Source: a virus
Direction: 5' to 3' (one strand)
DNA length: 55,980 nt
Virus record (IMG/VR): IMGVR_UViG_3300013131_000052
Location: 1-55,980 of that record
Position numbers and translations under genes: made by a program. This document shows positions 49,169 to 54,830 of this stretch, piece after piece. Below the pieces are notes generated by a model that saw only the letters and a program-made list of their open reading frames with translations, was not told where the DNA came from and made no database searches. Position 1 is the first letter of the stretch; the number at the start of each line of letters is the position of its first letter.

Positions 49169-49731
49169 TATAGTCTTCTAAGAATTTGATAATTACAGCC
49201 TCTAAAGCCTATATCTAGTATCATAAAAGTGTCTTTATTTTTCAAAATAAAATCTAATACCACAATTACGTCTTGCACATTCATTTTATAACCCTGTTCA
49301 TTGCGTGTTCTGTCTGTATCAATGAGGCCGGGTCTAAGATTTATTATATAAGGATATCTTGATTTGTGTTGATTTTGGGTACAAAAAAGGTCTAACTCTC
49401 TCTTCATCTTAGCATAATTTTTAAATTCATGGCTGTCATCTACGAATGTAGATATAATGCTACCTACATTAATTATAATTTTATTTTGATGTTTCCAACG
49501 TTCGTACATATCTTTAAGTAAATGCAGTTGTGCGGAATCATTATTAGCATGTGTATTATTCACAAAAATATCTGCATCTTCAGATGCATTCACTATTTGT
49601 GTTCTACAACCGGAATCGGTGATATCAAATCCATTACTTTTTGAAAATCCAACAACTTCATTGTCCTTGGAAAAATAATCATAAATGCCTTTTCCTAGAC
49701 CTCTCGTATGTCCGGTAACAATTATTTTCAT
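49168..49731 (-). CDS. Short-chain dehydrogenase/reductase (187 aa)
   Basis: TGHTRGLGKGI (about residues 6-16) is the TGxxxGxG cofactor loop, DIFVNNTH holds the structural Asn pair, S91 in INVGSI, and Y106-x3-K110 in NYAKMKREL complete the catalytic set. The Ala before NN is Val here. It is shorter than usual (about 250 aa). It likely oxidises or reduces a hydroxyl/keto group with NAD(P)H on an unknown compound. Four bases after the SGNH gene. Confidence 0.88.
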   Translation of the reverse strand: MKIIVTGHTRGLGKGIYDYFSKDNEVVGFSKSNGFDITDSGCRTQIVNASEDADIFVNNTHANNDSAQLHLLKDMYERWKHQNKIIINVGSIISTFVDDSHEFKNYAKMKRELDLFCTQNQHKSRYPYIINLRPGLIDTDRTRNEQGYKMNVQDVIVVLDFILKNKDTFMILDIGFRGCNYQILRRL

Positions 49732-49734
49732 TTG

Positions 49735-50358
49735 TTATTTCCCAATTTGATTCCAGATCAAACGTGCATATTCTGCATGACATTCTTCGCCGGGATGTAG
49801 GTTGTCTTGTGCCAAAGGATATATATTACGTATTTTTTGTGTATCAATATCCAAAAATTCTATATCCCTTAGCCAATTGGGCGGAGTAAAAGAATCTGGA
49901 GGAGATTTTGTTTCTAAAAAATAAAACTTTACACCTATATTTTTTATATAATGATAGGCATGATGTATTTGTAACCAAGTTCGCATTTTTAGATCATAGG
50001 TGTTGTGAACTTCTGCCCAAGGCTTAAGAAGGGAGGGATCACTGTAAGCGTGTAATCTTATTGGTAATTCTCCAGGAACAAATACCATATCTCTGTCAGA
50101 AAAAGTCCATAACACGACAACAATATCGTCTGACACAAATTTGTAAGATAAAATTGTTTGAAGTATTTCTAAATTGCTTGCTGACGAGATACTGTTATTA
50201 CAACATATCCTTTCTAATAGATCCGCCAAAATTTTAGGCCAGGCATATTGGCTAGGAAGATCGCCGGCTCGGGCCAATGGAGCACCGGTAGCTTTCCAAC
50301 AATCTCTAAGACCGACTCCATAGGTGTTTGAACAGCCAAACGCAACTAATCTTTTCAT
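49735..50358 (-). CDS. SGNH/GDSL-family hydrolase-like protein (207 aa)
   Basis: The N-terminal block FGCSNTYGVGL (about residues 7-17) places Ser10 as nucleophile, and D185-x2-H188 in QDNLHPGEECHAEYARLIW at the end gives the other two catalytic residues. Typical for esterases or acetyl-glycan deacylases of the SGNH superfamily. Could edit O-acetyl groups on surface glycan, or act on a pathway intermediate with the SDR and oxygenase genes downstream. Confidence 0.82.
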   Translation of the reverse strand: MKRLVAFGCSNTYGVGLRDCWKATGAPLARAGDLPSQYAWPKILADLLERICCNNSISSASNLEILQTILSYKFVSDDIVVVLWTFSDRDMVFVPGELPIRLHAYSDPSLLKPWAEVHNTYDLKMRTWLQIHHAYHYIKNIGVKFYFLETKSPPDSFTPPNWLRDIEFLDIDTQKIRNIYPLAQDNLHPGEECHAEYARLIWNQIGK

Positions 50359-50368
50359 AATTAATATT

Positions 50369-50442
50369 TGGAGCGGGGTAAGAGAATCGAACTCTCAGCA
50401 TGAGCTTGGAAGGCTCAGGTATTACCACTATACGAACCCCGC
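50369..50442 (-). tRNA. tRNA-Gly(TCC)
   Basis: Acceptor GCGGGGT / ACCCCGC, anticodon arm TGAGC-CTTCCAA-GCTCA (TCC), T-arm AGAG-TTCGATT-CTCT, discriminator T and CCA encoded. Confidence 0.92.
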
Positions 50443-50471
50443 ATAGATTTATTTAATCTATAATCTTAAGA

Positions 50472-50699
50472 CTAGACTTTTTTCAGGTATTCTCTACCCA
50501 CCGCACCTGACTGCACATCTAACAGTGCTGCCACAGGTGCGTTCATCTGCGTCTGTAGTTCAGATGCCTTGTGTCTGCGACTGAGCTCTCTGGCACGAGC
50601 CGATGCAATCAGTACCAAGTCAAATCTATTACAGCCTATATTTTCCACACATTTTTCTGTGTCAATTTCGGGACCACGACTCAGTGATTTATGTTTCAT
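50472..50699 (-). CDS. RNA polymerase omega (RpoZ)-like protein (75 aa)
   Basis: The core NIGCNRFDLVLIASARARELSR (its middle NRFDLVLIASARARE) matches the conserved omega/RPB6 motif, which in bacteria reads NRFDLVxxAxxRAR. Bacterial omega is about 80-90 aa. The N-terminus lacks the usual 'MARVTVEDC' opening but has a Cys-Val-Glu-Asn at the same place (EKCVENIG). Omega helps assemble and hold beta-prime of RNA polymerase. A phage copy could replace the host subunit and shift promoter choice. Located between tRNA-Gly and tRNA-Met. Confidence 0.8.
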   Translation of the reverse strand: MKHKSLSRGPEIDTEKCVENIGCNRFDLVLIASARARELSRRHKASELQTQMNAPVAALLDVQSGAVGREYLKKV

Positions 50700-50713
50700 A
50701 CGTACCTTATGGT

Positions 50714-50787
50714 TGGTTGCGGGACCCGGAATCGAACCAGGATCTCGAGCTTATGAGACTCGTGAGTTACCGTTTCTCTATCCCGCT
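50714..50787 (-). tRNA. tRNA-Met(CAT), initiator-like acceptor
   Basis: Acceptor AGCGGGA / TCCCGCA has A1 opposite A72, unpaired as at the end of initiator tRNA; 3' end CCCGCAACCA equals that of bacterial fMet tRNA. The anticodon arm CGAGT-CTCATAA-GCTCG (CAT) lacks the three G-C pairs of initiators. T-arm CCTGG-TTCGATT-CCGGG. CAT could also be Ile (lysidine-modified). Confidence 0.88.
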
Positions 50788-50793
50788 ATAGTT

Positions 50794-51366
50794 TTAGATT
50801 AATGCTTCAGCCTGCAATACAGCAACTACATCTTCACTCAAAGGAATTTCTGTCTTGATGTTGAGTTCTAGCACTTCGTCGTTGATCTTTTGTTTCTGCT
50901 TTTTAAGGCTCAACACTTCGCCTTTGGCCTGTGCGATCTGTTCTAGACCCAGCACACCTGTGGTAACTGTGTCGCTGCCGTAGATACGACTGCGAGTAGA
51001 TTCGCTCTTGTCGTTGCGGATCTTGTCCAGCTTGCCTTTGATCACATCTAGCGCAGTGATCTCTGTGGCCTTGGCCAATTCTTCTAGCTGACCAATACGC
51101 TTGTCGATAAAGGCTGCTTTGGCCAATGCAGTGTCGATACCGCTGGCGGTATTGGCTGTGCCTACTAGAGCACGGATGTTGTACAGAGCCATGGTCAGTT
51201 TCTGACGGCGACTGTCATTTTCTACCAAGACACTATTGGCCTTGGTGATAACGTCCTCGACTGTTTGGAACTCATTGATCTCAACAGTGAGATCAATTTT
51301 GATGTTCTTGATTGCTTCTGTGATGCTGTGTTGTACAGCATTGGCCTTGCGCAGTGTGATGTTCAT
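50794..51366 (-). CDS. Helical phage protein of unknown function (190 aa)
   Basis: A mostly helical, charged protein beginning MNITLRKANAVQHSITEAIK. It has a long predicted coiled coil (about residues 40-110) and a second near EQIAQAKGEVLSLKKQKQKINDE (about 143-165). Similar proteins occur in marine T4-like phages without known role. The 5' leader is about 290 nt if the promoter at 51659 is used. Confidence 0.7.
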   Translation of the reverse strand: MNITLRKANAVQHSITEAIKNIKIDLTVEINEFQTVEDVITKANSVLVENDSRRQKLTMALYNIRALVGTANTASGIDTALAKAAFIDKRIGQLEELAKATEITALDVIKGKLDKIRNDKSESTRSRIYGSDTVTTGVLGLEQIAQAKGEVLSLKKQKQKINDEVLELNIKTEIPLSEDVVAVLQAEALI

Positions 51367-51683
51367 TGATTTTCTCTCTTTTTAAGAATATAACGGTTTG
51401 ACGAAAGGTCAAGTAAAAGACCGGACAAAGGACAACGGAAGGTTTGTAATCTTCCTTTGACAATGTGCAATTTGCAATACACAGAGGTCCATATATTTCC
51501 GATTAACAAATGACATTCTATTAGGGATCGGATCACACAAACACGTTCCAATGTTCAGTTGGATTGTAAGTTCGGAGTAAGCATGAAGCTCACGCCTTGT
51601 GTCTTTTCTCATCTACCCTTCATCTCGCCGGTCACGTAATTTCTAACGCAACAAAACAAGTATAACATTCTTTACTGTGTTTG
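51367..51683 (-). other. 317-bp leader between genes, possible small ORF and hairpins
   Basis: Apart from the doubtful small frame at 51409-51612, this stretch shows a promoter at its right end, hairpin GGAAG..CTTCC near 51437-51455 and a GAGAG ribosome site at its left end. No tRNA or riboswitch recognised. Confidence 0.45.
51409..51612 (-). CDS. Doubtful small ORF (67 aa)
   Basis: ATG 51612 follows AAGGGTAG and lies about 40 bases after the predicted transcription start. The product (MRKDTRRELHAYSELTIQLN then many Cys and Leu) has no recognisable motif and its composition looks random. Promoter and ribosome site are the only support. Confidence 0.3.
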   Translation of the reverse strand: MRKDTRRELHAYSELTIQLNIGTCLCDPIPNRMSFVNRKYMDLCVLQIAHCQRKITNLPLSFVRSFT

Positions 51684-51687
51684 TCAA
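51659..51687 (-). promoter_or_regulatory. sigma70 promoter
   Basis: Minus-strand TTGACA (51687-51682), 17-bp spacer, TATACT (51664-51659). Reads leftward to the 190-aa gene; overlaps the stop of the oxygenase gene. Confidence 0.85.
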
Positions 51688-52301
51688 CACTTTTTTAGAA
51701 CTAATTTGACGTCCCAAGCCAAAATAGTTCTTGATCCTTGGCCCTTCCAAGGATAAACTGTATGAGGAATGTAACTGGGAAAAACTACCATCTTCATAAT
51801 TTGCGGTTTGAATTGCCAATTATCTGTGAATACAAATTGTGCCGTGTTCTTAACCTGCGGAAATCTAAATTCTAAACAGCTATCAGATTTGTTTGATTCG
51901 TCCAGAAGGTCGGGCGTTTCTATATATATATTGCCGCTTATATGTGCTTCATGACTGTGCATGGCCTGATAATCATTGGCGGTCTGTTTGATGGTCCATG
52001 CTGAAATTAGTGTGGGTTGATACAAATTTAAATCATTCACTCCGTTAATCTGTTCTAATCTAGTCATGTATTCTGTACATTGGCTTTCGACATAATTTTT
52101 TAATAGTGAACTATCTAGTCCAAACTCATTTGGCAACAGTTGAATTTGTTTACCGCCTCTAATGCTAATTGCTTGATTGCCTGCGTCGTCGCATTCCGCA
52201 TGACTATGAGCTATATCTGTCATGTCTTTAAGCTGGACATATACGTCTGCCGGCACATCAGCAACGGCCATCACGATAGGATTAAAATATGCAAATTTCA
52301 T
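51684..52301 (-). CDS. 2OG-Fe(II) oxygenase-like protein 10 (2OG-FeII_Oxy_5 type, 205 aa)
   Basis: The pattern AMHSHEAHISGNIYIETP (H115-S-H117, about residues 113-130), then the strand MVVFPSYIPHTVYPWKGQGSRTILAWDV (its core PSYIPHTVYPW, distal H180, R191) fits the phage 2OG-FeII_Oxy_5 family, common in cyanophages. Length 205 aa is normal. Substrate unknown, perhaps a virion protein. It ends at the promoter for the next operon. Confidence 0.8.
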   Translation of the reverse strand: MKFAYFNPIVMAVADVPADVYVQLKDMTDIAHSHAECDDAGNQAISIRGGKQIQLLPNEFGLDSSLLKNYVESQCTEYMTRLEQINGVNDLNLYQPTLISAWTIKQTANDYQAMHSHEAHISGNIYIETPDLLDESNKSDSCLEFRFPQVKNTAQFVFTDNWQFKPQIMKMVVFPSYIPHTVYPWKGQGSRTILAWDVKLVLKKC

Positions 52302-52313
52302 CTATAACTTTTA

Positions 52314-52387
52314 TGGTGCCCCGTGACAGAATCGAACTGCCAATAGATGATTACAAATCAACTGTTATACCATTTAACTAACAGGGC
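52314..52387 (-). tRNA. tRNA-Thr(TGT)
   Basis: Acceptor GCCCTGT / ACGGGGC, anticodon loop TTTGTAA (TGT) with one T-T mismatch in the stem, T-arm GGCAG-TTCGATT-CTGTC, A and CCA encoded. Confidence 0.9.
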
Positions 52388-52410
52388 CTATTACTATGTA
52401 TCATTTCAAA

Positions 52411-52484
52411 TGGTGGAGGATGAGAGAATCGAACTCTCAATCTCGGCTTGCAAAGCCGATGTTATCCCATTTAACTAATCCCCC
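52411..52484 (-). tRNA. tRNA-Ala(TGC)
   Basis: Acceptor GGGGGAT / ATCCTCC with one G-T pair, anticodon arm TCGGC-TTTGCAA-GCCGA (TGC), T-arm GAGAG-TTCGATT-CTCTC, A and CCA encoded. Confidence 0.92.
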
Positions 52485-52490
52485 GAAATT

Positions 52491-52670
52491 TTATTGCTTG
52501 ACTGCGTCGGGCTTGCGATCTTTTTCACGCTTAGGTTGGATAGCTGCACATAGTTCAGCGTCAATCATAGCACGTTTCCAAGCACCGCGTTGGTGCGCAT
52601 CTTTGAACTTGTGCAGTGCAAGACCTACTTTGGTTGTGGAACTCATTCTATAATTTGGACCTGGTTTCAT
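52491..52670 (-). CDS. Small conserved-type phage protein (59 aa)
   Basis: ATG 52670 follows GAGGAAATAT. Product begins MKPGPNYRMSSTTKVGLALH, then KFKDAHQRGAWKRAMIDAEL and a basic tail QPKREKDRKPDAVKQ. The block HQRGAWKRAMIDAE is familiar from small proteins of T4-like marine phages whose role is unknown. It lies between tRNA-Ala and tRNA-Ser. Complete frame, good ribosome site, so very likely real. Confidence 0.75.
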   Translation of the reverse strand: MKPGPNYRMSSTTKVGLALHKFKDAHQRGAWKRAMIDAELCAAIQPKREKDRKPDAVKQ

Positions 52671-52693
52671 ATATTTCCTCTTTTAAAAAAACA

Positions 52694-52785
52694 TGGTGGA
52701 AGGTGAGGGATTCGAACCCTCGGGGCACCTTACGGCACCCCGCAGTTTAGCAAACTGCTGATTTAAGCCACTCATCCAACCTTCC
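52694..52785 (-). tRNA. tRNA-Ser(GCT)
   Basis: Class II. Acceptor GGAAGGT / ACCTTCC, anticodon arm GCAGT-TTGCTAA-ACTGC (GCT), a long variable arm with GGGGTGCC..GGTGCCCC, T-arm GAGGG-TTCGAAT-CCCTC, A and CCA encoded. Confidence 0.95.
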
Positions 52786-52792
52786 ATAATGC

Positions 52793-52867
52793 TGGTGGGC
52801 GGTGAGAGTTTCGAACTCCCGACCCTCTCGGTGTAAACGAGACGCTCTACCACTGAGCTAACCGCCC
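52793..52867 (-). tRNA. tRNA-Val(TAC)
   Basis: Acceptor GGGCGGT / ACCGCCC, anticodon arm TCTCG-TTTACAC-CGAGA (TAC), T-arm GGGAG-TTCGAAA-CTCTC, A and CCA encoded. Confidence 0.93.
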
Positions 52868-52876
52868 TTATACAAT

Positions 52877-52955
52877 TGGTCCGGGAAGTGGGATTCGAAC
52901 TCACGATCTCCTGCTCCCAAAGCAGGCGCTTTAAGCCAGACTAAGCTACACCCGG
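52877..52955 (-). tRNA. tRNA-Pro(TGG)
   Basis: Anticodon arm CCTGC-TTTGGGA-GCAGG (TGG), T-arm GTGAG-TTCGAAT-CCCAC with one A-C mismatch, acceptor CCGGGTG / TTCCCGG with a T-T mismatch, A and CCA encoded. Slightly degenerate but complete. Confidence 0.88.
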
Positions 52956-52964
52956 AAAAACTTT

Positions 52965-53133
52965 ACCATTAAAAAATAGCATTACACCCTACGGGATGGG
53001 ACGGATTTCTGAGTGGAGTTCGATTCTCCTCATAAGCCATTGTCCACGGTTTTTTCAGAAGAAGTAGATGGCCCTAATCTTCGTGAGCCTATGCGTCCAC
53101 AGGCGATACCCGTTAATGCTATTTTTTAATGGT
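52965..53133 (+). ncRNA. Candidate permuted tRNA-like / tmRNA-acceptor-like RNA inside a 20-bp inverted repeat
   Basis: Seen directly: a perfect 20-bp inverted repeat (52965-52984 with 53114-53133), extended by ACGGG/CCCGT (52991-52995 with 53109-53113). Inside, on the plus strand, GGAG-TTCGATT-CTCC (53015-53029) is a T-arm, followed by TCATAAG and CCA (53037-53039). Downstream, CTTcGTGA (53079-53086, one bulge) pairs with TCATAAG, and GCCT..AGGC (53087-53104) makes a D-arm-like hairpin. The order 3' half then 5' half is that of permuted tRNA or two-piece tmRNA genes. The lead-in GGATTTCTGAGTGG resembles the bases before the T-arm in tmRNA. No tag reading frame is seen and no plus-strand promoter. 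Alternative: a bidirectional terminator with a large structured loop. Confidence 0.4.
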
Positions 53134-53212
53134 GCCCCAGGAGAGACTCGAACTCTCACGCACTAGGCAACGGCTTCTAAGACCGTCATGTCTACCATTC
53201 CACCACCGGGGC
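53130..53212 (-). tRNA. tRNA-Leu(TAG)
   Basis: Class II. Acceptor GCCCCGG / CTGGGGC, anticodon arm ACGGT-CTTAGAA-GCCGT (TAG), variable arm TGCCTAGTGCG, T-arm GAGAG-TTCGAGT-CTCTC, A and CCA encoded. Its CCA lies in the inverted repeat at 53114-53133. Confidence 0.93.
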
Positions 53213-53226
53213 TAACTACAACAACT

Positions 53227-53255
53227 AATATACGACAATTTTAAACTCTTGTCAA
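53227..53255 (-). promoter_or_regulatory. sigma70 promoter for a tRNA operon
   Basis: Minus-strand TTGACA (53255-53250), 17-bp spacer, TATATT (53232-53227), 15 bases before the 5' end of tRNA-Leu(TAG). Confidence 0.82.
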
Positions 53256-53265
53256 GAGTTTTAGA

Positions 53266-53273
53266 AATAAATA
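53266..53273 (+). promoter_or_regulatory. Late-type promoter AATAAATA abutting a start codon
   Basis: Seven of eight matches; TCAG separates it from ATG 53278, so the transcript would begin close to the start codon. Confidence 0.5.
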
Positions 53274-53277
53274 TCAG

Positions 53278-53913
53278 ATGCAGTGTTTTAAACAACTATC
53301 TATTTCATTCAATCCATTAATGGAAAATGCTCTCGACGAGCTTATTCAATCTAAATCTAACAAACATCCAAACTCAAGACAATATTTGTATACATCTTTA
53401 AAGACAGGATATTTTCTGTCAAACGAAGCGAAACATTTTTTTAGATCAAAAAACGTATTTCCTCATGTTATGATAATTTTTGGACACGTAGGTGACCCAA
53501 GCAAACACAAAGAAGATCCTCATATACATACTGATGTTTTTTTAGAAAATAATAAATGGATAAAAACTCCGTTTGCAATTAATTTCGAATTAACAGATTC
53601 AGAATCTGCATTCAAGTGGTGGACGTTCAAAAAAAATTGTGAAGCCTTTCCAATTTTACAACCGCCCCCATTTAAATCTTCAACGTTCGATTACTTGTAT
53701 GGTAGTGGTATTACATATAAAAACTACTGCACCGAAGATGTAATCTGTATTGATCAATTTGGGCTAACTGCTACACACCCTTTATTGGTCCGGACAGACC
53801 TTCCTCACAATGTGTATTATAATCGAGGATATTATTCGAGATTAAGTCTTAGTCTTAGATTTCCAATAAATCAAATTAGTAGCTTTGAAGAAGCTGCTAG
53901 AATTTTTGATTAA
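53278..53913 (+). CDS. 2OG-Fe(II) oxygenase-like protein 11 (211 aa)
   Basis: H84-T-D86 in EDPHIHTDVFLE, distal H177 in TDLPHNVYYNRG and R188 in YSRLSLSLRF complete the predicted site. FPHVMIIFGHVGD before it and the Trp-rich FKWWTF strand fit the fold. No ribosome site is seen before ATG 53278; ATG 53320 is an alternative start. It is the only plus-strand gene in the tRNA array and has its own late octamer. Confidence 0.75.
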   Translation: MQCFKQLSISFNPLMENALDELIQSKSNKHPNSRQYLYTSLKTGYFLSNEAKHFFRSKNVFPHVMIIFGHVGDPSKHKEDPHIHTDVFLENNKWIKTPFAINFELTDSESAFKWWTFKKNCEAFPILQPPPFKSSTFDYLYGSGITYKNYCTEDVICIDQFGLTATHPLLVRTDLPHNVYYNRGYYSRLSLSLRFPINQISSFEEAARIFD

Positions 53914-53938
53914 TATTAACACAGCAATGCTAAATTTC

Positions 53939-54022
53939 TGGTGCGAGTGGAGGGACTCGAACCCTCATGCCCTAAGACGGGAGATTTTAAGTCTCCTGAG
54001 TATACCATTTCTCCACACTCGC
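53939..54022 (-). tRNA. tRNA-Leu(TAA)
   Basis: Class II. Acceptor GCGAGTG / CACTCGC, anticodon arm GGAGA-CTTAAAA-TCTCC (TAA), T-arm GAGGG-TTCGAGT-CCCTC, A and CCA encoded. Confidence 0.95.
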
Positions 54023-54027
54023 ATTCT

Positions 54028-54103
54028 TGGTGCTGCCTCCCCGGATCGAACAGGGTTCCTCGGATTTTCAATCCGTTGCTATGACCACATCAGCTAAAGC
54101 AGC
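54028..54103 (-). tRNA. tRNA-Phe(GAA)
   Basis: Acceptor GCTGCTT / AGGCAGC, anticodon loop TTGAAAA (GAA) in stem CGGA/TCCG, T-loop TTCGATC between CCCTG and CGGGG, A and CCA encoded. Confidence 0.9.
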
Positions 54104-54109
54104 AAGGTT

Positions 54110-54184
54110 TGGGGTGAAGGACGGGACTCGAACCCGCACTACCTGATCCACAATCAAGTGTGCTACCGTTACACTACCGACACC
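54110..54184 (-). tRNA. tRNA-His(GTG)
   Basis: Anticodon arm CTTGA-TTGTGGA-TCAGG (GTG), T-arm GCGGG-TTCGAGT-CCCGT, C discriminator with CCA and an extra 5' G as in bacterial tRNA-His. Two mismatches in the acceptor (GTGTCGG / CCTTCAC). Confidence 0.86.
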
Positions 54185-54190
54185 ACGAGT

Positions 54191-54218
54191 TGGCACCACC
54201 GCCACGAGTCGAACGTGA
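54191..54218 (-). pseudogene. Orphan tRNA 3' half (T-arm, acceptor strand, CCA)
   Basis: Minus strand: CACG-TTCGACT-CGTG, then CGGTGGT, G and CCA. No matching 5' half (ACCACCG) precedes it; instead the 67-aa gene ends three bases upstream. A remnant left by deletion or gene insertion into a tRNA. Confidence 0.55.
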
Positions 54219-54220
54219 AC

Positions 54221-54424
54221 TTAAACTTTCGCAAAGTTTCGTGATATCTCTTTCACCACAGTGGTATCTTTTTCCAACACATCCTTACGCATAAGGAACA
54301 TTCTAGAATTTTCAGGACGATGAACAACTAGATATTCAACGTCGTCTATTCTTTCTACGTTACGAATATCCTCGCAGATAACTCGTTCGTTGTTTAGACG
54401 ATTGCGAAACGCCATAGGCTTCAT
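54221..54424 (-). CDS. Hypothetical small protein (67 aa)
   Basis: ATG 54424 follows CAAGGAG. The sequence (MKPMAFRNRLNNERVICEDI, then RIDDVEYLVVHRPENSRMFLMRKDVLEK) looks like a compact beta-rich domain with basic and acidic patches. Related small proteins occur in T4-like phages. Its stop is next to the orphan tRNA 3' half. No function known. Confidence 0.7.
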   Translation of the reverse strand: MKPMAFRNRLNNERVICEDIRNVERIDDVEYLVVHRPENSRMFLMRKDVLEKDTTVVKEISRNFAKV

Positions 54425-54440
54425 GATAATCTCCTTGCAA

Positions 54441-54515
54441 TGGCCGGTCCGGAGAGATTCGAACTCCCGACAGCTGGTTTCGAAGACCAGAACTCTTCCA
54501 CTGAGCTACGGACCG
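54441..54515 (-). tRNA. tRNA-Arg(TCG)
   Basis: Acceptor CGGTCCG / CGGACCG, anticodon arm CTGGT-CTTCGAA-ACCAG (TCG), T-arm GGGAG-TTCGAAT-CTCTC, G discriminator and CCA encoded. Confidence 0.93.
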
Positions 54516-54520
54516 AAATT

Positions 54521-54594
54521 TGGTGCTCTGGCCAAGAATCGAACTTGAAATTCTGTCTTACCAAGACAGTGTTATACCATTTAACTACAAGAGC
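54521..54594 (-). tRNA. tRNA-Thr(GGT)
   Basis: Acceptor GCTCTTG / CCAGAGC with one mismatch, anticodon arm CTGTC-TTGGTAA-GACAG (GGT), T-arm TCAAG-TTCGATT-CTTGG, A and CCA encoded. A divergent second copy lies at 48443. Confidence 0.92.
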
Positions 54595-54595
54595 A

Positions 54596-54667
54596 TGGCG
54601 CCCCCGGAAGGATTCGAACCCTCATAACCTGGCTTAGAAGGCCTGGCACAGCTCCATCTGCAGGGGC
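54596..54667 (-). tRNA. tRNA-Arg(TCT), short D-arm
   Basis: Acceptor GCCCCTG / CGGGGGC, anticodon loop CTTCTAA (TCT) with an A-A mismatch in the stem, T-arm GAGGG-TTCGAAT-CCTTC, G discriminator and CCA. Only about 15 nt lie between acceptor and anticodon stem, so the D-arm is reduced. Second Arg(TCT) of the window. Confidence 0.75.
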
Positions 54668-54672
54668 AATCG

Positions 54673-54747
54673 TGGCCTCGCCGGGCTGAGTCGAACAGCC
54701 GTCTTGACCTTAGGAGTGTCTTGTTCTGTCCATTGAACTACGGCGAG
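54673..54747 (-). tRNA. tRNA-Arg(CCT), weak anticodon stem
   Basis: Acceptor CTCGCCG / CGGCGAG, D-arm GTTC..GAAC, T-arm GGCTG-TTCGACT-CAGCC, G and CCA encoded. Loop CTCCTAA gives anticodon CCT, but only GAC/GTC of the stem pairs. Confidence 0.78.
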
Positions 54748-54750
54748 CTA

Positions 54751-54824
54751 TGGCAGGGGAACTAGGATTCGAACCTAGACTAACACAGTCAAAGTGTGCG
54801 GTGCTGCCATTACACTATTCCCCA
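54751..54824 (-). tRNA. tRNA-Gln(TTG)
   Basis: Acceptor TGGGGAA / TTCCCCT with weak first pair (T1-T72) as tolerated in tRNA-Gln, anticodon arm GCACA-CTTTGAC-TGTGT (TTG), T-arm CTAGG-TTCGAAT-CCTAG, G discriminator and CCA. Confidence 0.9.
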
Positions 54825-54830
54825 ACAGAA

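Noticed and set aside
51363-51551. Second minus-strand open frame of 62 codons in the leader region
   Set aside because: No ribosome site, overlaps a slightly better candidate frame, and random composition.
52683-52904. Open frame of 73 codons across tRNA genes
   Set aside because: It covers complete tRNA-Ser and tRNA-Val genes and its codons are tRNA sequence.
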